A stretch of 64,000 bases of DNA, taken from assembly GCA_036346275.1 (NCBI GenBank), contig CM070718.1, forward strand, positions 56,424,188 through 56,488,187, given 5' to 3'. Positions 55,592 to 64,000 of the stretch are shown piece after piece. The notes under the pieces were generated by a model that was not told the DNA's origin, ran no database searches, and saw nothing but the letters and a program-made list of their open reading frames with translations. A program made the position numbers and the translations under genes. Origin of the DNA: Otatea glauca. Lineage: Eukaryota > Streptophyta > Magnoliopsida > Poales > Poaceae. Every line of letters begins with the position of its first letter. The stretch's first letter is position 1.

Positions 55592-57842
55592 ATGGCATCC
55601 AACGACTCCGGCCAGCAACACGCCGTCCTCCTCTTCCGCCGGCTCGACCCGTCCTTCGCCGCGGCGCTGCGGGCGCGCTTCCGCGTCCTCGACTTCTTCG
55701 CCTCCGGCGAGCCGCTCCCCGCCTTCCTCGCCGCGGCATCCGGGGAGCCCGACCCGCCGCGCGCCGCTCTCGTCGCCGGCGGCGGCCTGGTCCGCGTGGA
55801 CAGGGCCTTCCTCAACGCCGTGCCCACCCTTGGCTGCGTCGTCACCACCGGCACCGGCGTTGACCACATCGACCTCGCCGAGTGCGCGCGCCGCGGCGTC
55901 GTCGTCGCCAACGCCGGGAGGGTCTACTCGGTCGACGTCGCCGACCACGCCGTCGGCCTGGTCATCGACGTGCTCCGCCGCATCACGGCCGCCGAGCGCT
56001 ACGTCCGGAGCGGGCTCTGGCTGGCCAAGGGGGACTACCCGCTTGGCTCCAAGGTGCGTGTTTCCTTTCCTTCTTAGCTTCTTCATTACTACTGCACAAT
56101 ACAGTGCTAAATAAAACATATCGTGTTAAACATGTTACTTCTTGACTGATTCAGATGCTTACTTCGTTAGTTGCTAGTGCAGCTTCTTGTTGTGATCTTA
56201 ATTAGGACAGCATGCTCAGTTTACAAGCTTCACGTATCATTTCTTGGTACCATCTCTTTTGTTGTACAATGTTTAGAGTGAAGTGTAGCAAAGATTTAGT
56301 AATTTGTTGTGAACTTCTTGTATGGATGAAAGTTGGATGAGAGGTGCTTCAATGCTTTCCTTTTTGACAGTTGCACAAATATTAAAGCATGAATGAAAGG
56401 TAGATGATAATTACTTACCCCTTCGTTTGCTTTAAGATTTGTGTAACCTGTATTAAGAGGGAAACTTTCTAGAGGAATGAAAATATGAAATAATTTCACT
56501 AAATTGTTTTCAAGCTCAATAGAGAGAGGTAATCAGGCGCCTTTTCCCCAAGGTGTTAATTAGCTAGGGGCCGGGCTTGCAGAGGGAAGGAACAATGTTA
56601 CTTTGGATAATCTCTTGATTATACCTAAATGATTTAGGTAGGGGGAGCACATCTAGACTTGAAACTATGTTATGTGATGATCCATGATCGACTTTGGTTA
56701 ACTGCTGTATTGGTTACTTCGGTGAAAGTAGAATTATGCGCTCATGTCAATTTGTTTGCTGCGTGAGATGGATGTGTGAAGCATGGAGTGACGTAGAAAA
56801 GGTACCGAAAAGTTGTGGTTGGTATTAGTTAATCGAGAAAAATTGTTGAAGAACCAAATGTACTTTTTGCGTTTGTTTTGAATTTAGATCCTTAATGAAA
56901 AAATGGAAATCGGACTAAGGAGATAGGCTATGGGATGACCCTTGAAAATATCTGACTCATGGAATCCATGCGTGTGCTCATTTGAAGTTTGACTGTATTT
57001 GATACCATTGTGAGTTTCTGGCTAGAACTGAGGAAGACTTGCAGGGATATTAGTCTGAACATTTAGGTTTGAGCTTATACAGTGAGTGTTTAGGACAGCT
57101 AAATAGCTAATTTGTCTGCACAGAGGAGTGCTAATCTGTTGATTTGAGTCACCGAGTGCATTCATGCACAGTTGCTGCTGTTCAATCATGTTCTAGCTGT
57201 TCTGGCATATGTACTCTTCGTTCTCAACTGAAAGCATTGACCAGCTGTGGACAGTATGATTTCAACTTTCAAAGTGGTTTTGATGTGCATGCTCTGGCTC
57301 TGCAGGTGGGTGGCAAGCGTGTGGGCATCATCGGTTTAGGGAACATCGGCTCACTGATCGCCAGGAGGCTCGAAGCGTTCGGCTGCGTCATCCACTACAA
57401 CTCAAGAAGACCAAAGCACACTGTATCCTACAAGTACTTCCCTACCGTCCGCGGCCTCGCCGCCGAATCGGACGTGCTGGTCGTCGCGTGCGCGCTGAAC
57501 GACGAGACGCGGCGCGTCGTGGACGGGGACGTCCTCGAGGCCCTCGGGACGGACGGCGTCGTGGTGAACATCGGCCGGGGAGCCCACGCCGACGAGCCGG
57601 AGCTGGTCAGGGCGCTGGGGGAGGGGAGGGTCGCCGGCGCCGGCCTCGACGTGTTCGAGAACGAGCCCTGGGTTCCGGCGGAGCTGGTGGCCATGGACAA
57701 GGTGGTCCTGACGCCCCACGCGGCGGTCCTGACGTTGGAGTCGAGGTCGGACCTGCGCGAGCAGGCGGTCGGTAACCTGGAGGCCTTCTTCTCCGGTCAG
57801 CCGCTCCTCACGCCGGTGCTTCCAAAACCTGAAGGAGAGTAA
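55592..57842 (+). CDS. Hydroxypyruvate/glyoxylate reductase, HPR3-like, second intact gene
   Basis: Join 55592-56053 and 57306-57842; 332 residues. Start context CCACCATGG is strong. Exon 1: LLFRRLDPSFAAALRARFRV, VVTTGTGVDHIDLAECARRG, VADHAVGLVIDVLRRI, ending GDYPLGSK at the same phase as the neighbour. Exon 2: VGGKRVGIIGLGNIGS, YNSRRPK, then the triad Arg245 (NIGRGA), Glu274 (FENEP) and His292 (LTPHAAV); all motifs are canonical. Intron of 1,252 bases with CTCTGCAG acceptor. Exon 2 is much more GC-rich than in the gene at 53020, and the proteins are clearly diverged, so this is an older duplicate. Cytosolic NADPH-dependent reductase by family; substrate not deducible. Confidence 0.9.
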
Positions 57843-58172
57843 TTATCTCTGAATCATGCCACTCACTCAATTGGGAGCTTAATAGTATATCTACGCTGTA
57901 TTTGTAAGGTACTCCCCTCCGTTGATCTTTACGTGGTACCGTGTATTTCGAGATTCTAAGTTTCTAAAGTTTGATTAATAATTAGTTCAACAATATATAT
58001 AAATTATATGCAGAGCTTCGTGTCTGCTTCGTGCCGTGCCAGTCCAGGTCCGGCCCATTTACACTATTGTGACGAGGGAAAATGACCCGAAGTTACTTGC
58101 AGTAGCGTGCGTACGCGGTGCTACGGTATGCAACGAATGTATAACCCAACTGACATTGACATAGGAGATTAT
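57843..58172. other. 3' flank with possible Stowaway scrap
   Basis: 57907-58010 begins CTCCCCTCCGTTGATC, like the Stowaway end CTCCCTCCGT, but has no second end. 58020-58072 resembles the subterminal part of the hAT family seen at 62880. Confidence 0.4.
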
Positions 58173-59450
58173 TGTGCCGACCCGCATAATTAACCAGGAT
58201 AAATGATAATAACCTTGCCATTAATCTTGAGTTAATTACGTTGGTCTGGGCATATTAGCTAACAAAACATCGAGCGGACCCGACGTTTTATTAGTTAATA
58301 CGCTGAATTCAGAGTGTTGCAGCAGAATAATAATTAGAGACTGAAATGGAAAGTTTATTACATTCCATTACCACATTGGTTACATGTTCAGTACATAATT
58401 AAACAAAAGATACAAGTATTACATAGATGAAATACCAAAAGTACTAATGATATCCCAGCCTAAGGTGAGGTACTAACTATCAGTCATTCTAACTCTCCTG
58501 GTAGTCTGACATCGATCCTGTGGCTGCTCCCCATCCCATGCCTCGCAGGCGAGTCTATTGGAATCCACATCCCTACCAGCACATGGATCACCGAAATCAA
58601 TCTCTAGAAAAGGGGATTTAGCAAGAGTGAATACAAATGTACTCAGCCAGCATCAATAGAAAAAATGCATTATATGCAGTTTTATTCCACATCCAGCTCA
58701 ATGCTGGCCACACCCTTTGGGTGTATTCCTTCCTTAAAACCATTTATAGAAAATAAGGTTTTAATTAGAAAATAGAATTGTAAATTTTAATTATCAAAAC
58801 TGCTACTAGCACTCGTAGATGAGACATAATTAACTTCCGTAGCCTCCAATCCAGGACACACGCATGAATTCGTGATTTTGATCTTGCGCAGATTTGTATC
58901 ACTTTACCTATAGTGAACTTAACTCTGATAGATCCAAAATATTTACCAGTAATCAGGTATTATATTTCCAACTCTGATAGCCAACGAGCAGTGGTGCCCT
59001 TCCGATTGTTACCCCACTCACTCTTACCATGCAGTGATGATTTATTTCTGAAATTACATAAATATCGTATTTTAGTAGCAATAAGTTTTTGCATGTTTTA
59101 AGACGTCCAACCTCTATTTCTCATTATTCTGAGATTTATCAAATTTATGTTGTGATTTTTAGGGCTTTATTTGATTTTATATGGTCGAGCTTTATTTGAT
59201 TTAATCATTTTTATTGGATTTCAAATGATTTGATTGGTTTTAAATTTTTCACAGAGACAGATATTTATTATTTTAGCTGATATACTCAAATTTATTTTTT
59301 CTTGTTTTTATCTTTATTTTACTTTCTAATCATTTATTAATTGTTGTTGTTTTATATATTTTTAATGTATAAATTGTGTTGTAATTATTTTTTGCTGTTA
59401 AATGGCCAATTTTATGTATTTCAGAAAATTTTTACTTTCCTTGCATTTCT
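58173..59450 (-). repeat. Fragment of the nested-LTR superfamily
   Basis: Opens TGTGCCGACCCGC; contains TGTACTCAGCCAGC (about 58637) and TTTACCTATAGTG, counterparts of blocks in LTRs A-C. No closing ATGTTACA is found, so it is partial. Confidence 0.4.
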
Positions 59451-60270
59451 TTTTCTCTATTTCTTCTCTCTCTTCCTACTTTTCTTCCTCCCGTTATCTC
59501 TCTCTTCCTTATTAGTCGGTGGCTCAGTGCATTGGCCGAAGGCTCCTGGCCGTTCCATCTTCTTCCTCCATTCCTCATTTCTTTGTTCACCTGCTCCTTC
59601 CTATGTTTCTCCCGGTTCAAGCCGATCTAGTGCCGGCCGACCGCATCGGCTCCGGCGTTGCTGTGCCTGTCCTCCTCCCCTTCTTACCTCTGGCCTCGGC
59701 TGCTTTTCCTCTTTCCCTGCGCCATTTCTCTGCCGGGCTCGCGGGCTGCGCGAGTGCGGCTGACTGGTCTGCTTGGCCCGGTTGCCCACCGCCCCGGGTT
59801 CACAAGCGCTAGTGCGTGCTCGCGGGCCGCACCCGACAGCCGGCCATGGCGCACGAGGCGCGGGAGGCAGCGCAGGGGGCGGCCGCGCGCAAGGCGGCTC
59901 GGTAAGGTCCTCTGCCCCTCCGTCTTCCTCTCGGCCGGCCCGGCCGCTTGTAGCATCGCTGCTGCTGGCTCTGCCGTGGGCGCGGCGTCGTGCGTGCGGC
60001 GCACGCACGCACGCTTTTCGGCCGTCTTGCGCCGAGCACGGCCTAGACTGTCGTGTCGGGCCGGGCCGCCCATCGTGCTCGATTGGTATGGTCCGGGCAA
60101 CCGTGCCGGGCCGGCCCGACCCATTTAGAACAATTTCGTGCCGGACTGTGGATCAGGCTGGGTCGGGCGTGCCTCGTGCCGGCCCAAAATAGCCCAGCCC
60201 AGTGCCCACCTCTAATTATATGTCATAAAAATGGTACCGTCATATTCATATTTAAAAATATTTCTTGTGG
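59451..60270. other. GC-rich stretch ending in a hAT terminus
   Basis: The pyrimidine-rich to GC-rich block gives long frames on both strands but no recognised protein. 60040-60213 is GGCCGGGCC-rich and on the minus strand starts TAGAGGTGGGCACTGGGC, a hAT-type end related to those at 46615 and 63096. Confidence 0.45.
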
Positions 60271-60735
60271 TTATGATTTTGTATCTACGAACAAAGTATT
60301 ATAAAAGAAATTATTCAAAAATCATTACTTTTCTAGCGCTATAGGAAATTTATTTAGTAAATCCGGCCCTCTTATGAACGTAATTACAAAAATAGCCACA
60401 TCTTCTACCGCGGAAGTGCTAGAATGTGTTATGATTTTGTATCTATAAACAAAGTATTATAAAATAAATTATTAAAAAATCATCACTTTTCTAGCTCTAT
60501 AAGAAATTTATTTGGTAAATATGGTCCTCTTACGAACGCAATTACAAAAATAACCACATCCTCTACCGCGAAAGCACTAGAAGGTGTTATGATTTTGTAT
60601 CTATGAACAAAGCATTATAAAAGAAATTATTTAAAAATCATCACTTTTCTAGCTCTATAGGAAATTTATTTGGTAAATCTGACCCTCTTACGAACGCAAT
60701 TACAAAAATAGCCACATCATCTACCACGGAGGGGA
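60271..60735. repeat. 158-bp tandem repeat, nearly three copies
   Basis: Copies begin TTATGATTTTGTATCTA at 60271, 60429 and 60587, an exact 158-base period, with high similarity by eye. Each contains AATCAT.ACTTTTCTAGC.CTAT and ATAGCCACAT.. . The last copy is cut at about 60735. Confidence 0.88.
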
Positions 60736-61100
60736 GGGAGGAGGAGGGAGTGGAGGCCGCGAAATGGAAGCGCGGTCGCGGGGAGGGAGGTGGAGGAGGG
60801 TTTGGTGGCTGACGGCCGGCGAGGAGGGGAGCGGGTGAGGGGAGGGAGGGCAAGCTGACGGCCGACAAGGAGGGAGGGGGCGGTCGCGGGGAGGGAGGAG
60901 GAGCTAAGCAGGGCGGCGAAACCGAGGGGGCGGCGGGGAGCGGGGGAATCGAGGGGGCATGCGGGGGAAGTGAGAGGCTAGAGGGTTCGGGCGGGGGTGC
61001 GCCGCGTGGGGCCAAGGGGAACCGGGAGAGAGAGTTAGGGAGAGAAAGAGGGAAAAAAGAGAGGGAAGGAGAAAAAAATGAAAAAAAGAGAGAAAAGATT
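60736..61100. repeat. Purine-rich low-complexity block
   Basis: The plus strand is dominated by GGGAGG/GAGGAGG motifs; no gene. Frames that read through it (Pro/Ser-rich on the minus strand) are compositional. Confidence 0.75.
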
Positions 61101-61207
61101 AAAAAAGTTAATTCGAGTGAATAATTTTTTTCTTTTTTAAGCAAATTAAACCCATTAATTGAGTTTTTAAGCAAAAGATGGCGTGCTTACTTGTGCTATG
61201 GAGGAGA

Positions 61208-61560
61208 AGAAGAATATTGCACCACCGACTCTCTATATCACTCTCTCCTTCTGACTTTCTATGTCACACTCTCTTAGTCCCTCTCTCCCTCCGACTCTCT
61301 ATGTCACTCTCCCTCCGACTCTCTGTGTCACTCTCTATAGCTCACTCTCACTCTCTGAGTCCCTCTCTCCCTCCGACTCTCCCTAACTCACTCTCTCAAT
61401 CCCTCTCTCCCTCTGATTCTCTATGTCATTCTCTCCCTCCGACTCTCAATGTCACTCTCTCTGGCTCACTCTTACTCTCTCTCTCCCTCTCTCTCCCTCC
61501 GACTCTCTATGTCACTCTCCTATCACTGCTCGCTCGCTCATCGCTCTCTCTCTTGTAGTG
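61208..61560. repeat. Pyrimidine-rich ~28-bp tandem repeat
   Basis: Repeated CTCTCTCCCTCCGACTCTCT plus ATGTCACT units of variable length. The open frame through it (Ser/Leu-rich) is an artefact of the repeat. Confidence 0.85.
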
Positions 61561-61700
61561 GTAGCCTCTTCTTTATCTTTCTTGCTAGTTGTGCCGCACT
61601 ATCACCCACGTCGTGGTAGCTTCTCATTTGTCTTTCTCGCTAGTTGTGACTCACTATAACCCACATCATGGTAGTCTCTCCTTTGTCTTTCTCGCTACGC
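61556..61700. repeat. ~58-bp tandem repeat, about 2.5 copies
   Basis: Units of GTGGTAGC.TCTC.TTTGTCTTTCT, CGCTAGTTGTG and CACTAT.ACCCAC repeat at about 61556, 61613 and 61669. Confidence 0.75.
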
Positions 61701-61745
61701 AACTACCCTCTGCCTCCCGCGACACCACGCTCCTCGCCTCCGCCA

Positions 61746-62785
61746 TCCTCTGATGTGAGGTTGTCCCGATCTTTCAATTAGAGCGATAACTATCGATCCG
61801 ACTACAACGTACGACAACGATGCGCCTTAGCAATCGCTAAACCAACTCCGGAGTGTTATTGATCTTGCCGTAGGCACGATCAACCTGAAAACGAGGTTCA
61901 ATTCCTGCAAGCAACCGAAGAACAAGCAAGAACAATAGTAAAATCAATCTGAAATTGCAAATAAGAATCGAAGGCAAAATCAAGGTAGGGTTCTATTGAG
62001 GATCTTGATAAGGTGGCTGTCCAGCACAACTTGAAGATACAAAGTTTGCACTTGGCTAAACTAATCAAACAAAATCCAAGTGTCTAAAGCGGCGGCTACT
62101 GAATATATGAGGGGGAGGGATATGAGAGGGTCGTGCTAGGGTTGTGTGCTGTAAGGGGGGGCGCACACAACTTGGGCTTGTGCCCCAACACACTTATAAG
62201 GCCCGAAACAGCCCAAAACAATATTATAGTACATTGTTTTAATGATTCCGACTGATTTACGATGAATCTGGGCCTGAGATTAGATCAATTGGAAAGATCT
62301 CGTTGTAAGCTTTCAATCAAGTCTAAGTTCACCCAAATCGGAGTCCGTATACAAAAGTTATTCATATTTGAAGTCGGTGCTGTCTCAGGAGGCCGAATTG
62401 GATTCCAGAATGTGATGGATTTGATCTCTCTCTCTTCTTGGCCCGTGGATGATGTGTTGGAGTTGGCACAACCAAATGTGGTCATATCCATAGTTGTGAT
62501 GTCCTCATCATCATCCTCTTCTTGAATTTGAGTCGTCCTCGACTCATGCTCATCTTTTAGCTTGTCCTCAACAAAAAATATTCTCATCTGAAAATCATCC
62601 ACAAAGCTCAATATTTCTTTCCAGCATATAAAGGCATGTTGAAAGCTAGCACTCTTGGATGCTTCCTCCCTTCCGTGAAGAAAAGCCATCCTAGTAGATG
62701 TAGACGATGTAGAGGATGTCGTGAAGTGTCGCCAAACTGATATAGCGTTGATCATATCCAGGACGAGCATGGTCTCATCATCCTC
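61746..62785 (-). mobile_element. Solo LTR of the gag-only element family, TSD TCCTC
   Basis: The LTR proper is 61751-62780 (1,030 bp), opening TGATGTGAGG and closing GGTCTCATCA, with TCCTC on both sides. It aligns along its full length to 10735-11776 and 15195-16249 but is more diverged (e.g. a 20-base deletion near 61795). On the minus strand the ORF3 tail is still open (about 62780-62285). Confidence 0.93.
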
Positions 62786-62879
62786 TCGTCCTCCCTCCCC
62801 TTCAACCCCATTGACCACCACAAATGCCCCACCCTTTCAATCCAATTCCGGTGACCCCATCGATCGATGCCCCTTTCCT

Positions 62880-63096
62880 CTCATTAGAATAGTGCAAATG
62901 GGCCGAGTCTGAGCCGGCACGGCATGAAGCAGGTATGAAGCGCAAATAGGCCGTGCCTGGGCTCACCGAAGATGAGATGGACCTGCATGGCATGGCACGG
63001 TGGGCATGACGGGCTGTCGCGGCCAGGCATGATTGAGGCACGAAGCACGATGAACCCGAGCTGGACCGGCCCAGCACGGCACGACGCCCACCTCTA
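62880..63096 (-). mobile_element. hAT-type end with GC-rich subterminal repeats
   Basis: On the minus strand starts TAGAGGTGGGCGTCGTGCCG, identical to the start at 46615. Repeated GGCACGG/GGGCC motifs follow. No partner TIR found. Confidence 0.55.
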
Positions 63097-64000
63097 TTAA
63101 TATATATGCTGCACAGACTACATTCACGGAATAAACACGCTAACCTTTTTCAGGGCTATAAGCCCCACCTTAAGACCATCCTAAACCATAAAACATCGGA
63201 GATCCAAGATGGGAGTGAGTTGGAATGTGTGTGCTGTCATCAGTCTTTGTATCCAATTCTTTCGCCCGCTATATGTACTAGCCTGTACAGCGCGCTACGC
63301 CGCGCCGATGTGCACAGGATGTATCGGTATATACGCATCGCTGAAAGCAGTTATGCTATCGCTGCGATCGAAAGACATTAGTATAGACAAACAAGACATA
63401 GATTTATGCCGGGAATGAAGGAGCAAGGCGTAAAAGATATGCTATAGCAGAAGCTGCACATCATTGGTTATAAGGAGCAAACGCGGTTTTATGGGTCAGG
63501 AATTGTTCTTTGGAGTGGCATACGCTAGTTGTTTGGGCACTTCATGGGTTTCGGCGGTCAGGACGGGTCACGTCTTTGGGCCGTACGTGCGTGTGTGCAG
63601 ATGTGTTCGATGACTGCAAGAAACGGTTCTCTCTATGTAACCGTGTAAGGAGTGCTTACTGGAAGTGCGAGCCGGAGGAAACGACGCCGGCCGTGGTTCT
63701 CGCAGGGGGCTCTTTGGTGAAACTGTAAAGAATCTCAATAATAACGTAGAGCGATATATACGTTATGGTGTCGGCAGCAGTATACAAATGTAGTATAGAA
63801 TCATCGATAATTGTAGAACAGAGTTAGTCTATCTAGGACAACATAAATCGATAATTGTAGAACAGAGTTAGTCTATCTAGGACAACATAAATCGACTAAG
63901 TATAGAATCTAGGAGCACGATTATGTTCGTGGCTGGGCTGTCTCTATTTGGATTAAACACAACAGGCGTCACTGCCGTGGACATAGGTAATAGAATATAA
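63097..64000. other. No gene recognised
   Basis: Frames of 60-90 residues exist but lack known motifs and codon bias. The only structure is the 44-bp duplication at 63803-63890. Confidence 0.5.
63803..63890. repeat. Perfect 44-bp tandem duplication
   Basis: ATCGATAATTGTAGAACAG... ending GACAACATAA occurs twice back to back without a mismatch. Confidence 0.92.

Noticed and set aside
59601..60192. Several 130-150 residue frames
   Set aside because: GC-rich hAT-related sequence; frames open on both strands at once.
60641..61174. 177-residue Pro/Ser frame on the minus strand
   Set aside because: Translation of the purine-rich low-complexity block; no domain.
61178..61558. 126-residue Ser/Leu frame
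   Set aside because: It is a translation of the CTCTCC tandem repeat.
1..64000. CRISPR arrays, bacterial operons, rRNA
   Set aside because: None seen; spacing and repeats are those of a plant nuclear genome.

Overview
The window looks like nuclear DNA of a grass (Poaceae, probably PACMAD/panicoid). The evidence is very GC-rich first exons, AT-rich introns, Tourist-like MITEs, Ty3/gypsy LTR families ending in TGT...ACA, a long-TIR Mutator-like element and a plant RTE LINE. About nine tenths is transposable elements and their debris. I see no rRNA or tRNA genes and no CRISPR.

Left part (1-30720): a broken gypsy pol (+) is cut by an LTR at 1451. Next is the 3' end of a gypsy element (LTR 5660-6307) that carries a plant mobile domain (PMD) gene in antisense. 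A minus-strand gypsy (about 8659-17646 plus its 5' LTR) has its gag split by a complete, pol-less, gag-only LTR retrotransposon (10735-16249, 5-bp TSD CAGCT). The host's 5' LTR (17647-30720) is a Russian doll: solo LTR B (TSD ATAGA) sits in it, solo LTR C (TSD TTCGA) sits in B, and C holds a 928-bp solo LTR of another family plus a fourth related LTR.

Middle (30721-45600): two adjacent 231-bp MITEs and LTR debris lead to a 4.4-kb Mutator-like element (35071-39449, 9-bp TSD AAATCTTGT). It carries a second, unrelated PMD gene copy and ends 266 bp upstream of the start codon of an NFD6-like host gene. The large second intron of that gene contains an RTE-type LINE fragment and one hAT element nested in another. 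Two alternative last exons are readable.

Right part (46200-64000): a tandem cluster of D-2-hydroxyacid dehydrogenase (hydroxypyruvate/glyoxylate reductase, HPR3/2KGR-like) genes. It has two intact two-exon genes (53020-54577 and 55592-57842), a truncated copy cut by gypsy integrase/chromodomain sequence (50950-51317), a degenerate minus-strand paralogue (46616-47637) and a small exon scrap inside an LTR. Around them are two solo LTRs, hAT ends, a 158-bp tandem repeat, a homopurine/homopyrimidine block and 0.9 kb of unrecognised sequence at the right edge.

The three host genes (NFD6-like and two reductases) are probably the only functional ones. The most unusual items are the two TE-borne PMD genes from different TE classes, the gag-only element whose reading frame runs through its polypurine tract into the LTR, and a covarying hairpin at the U5 end of the nested LTR family.
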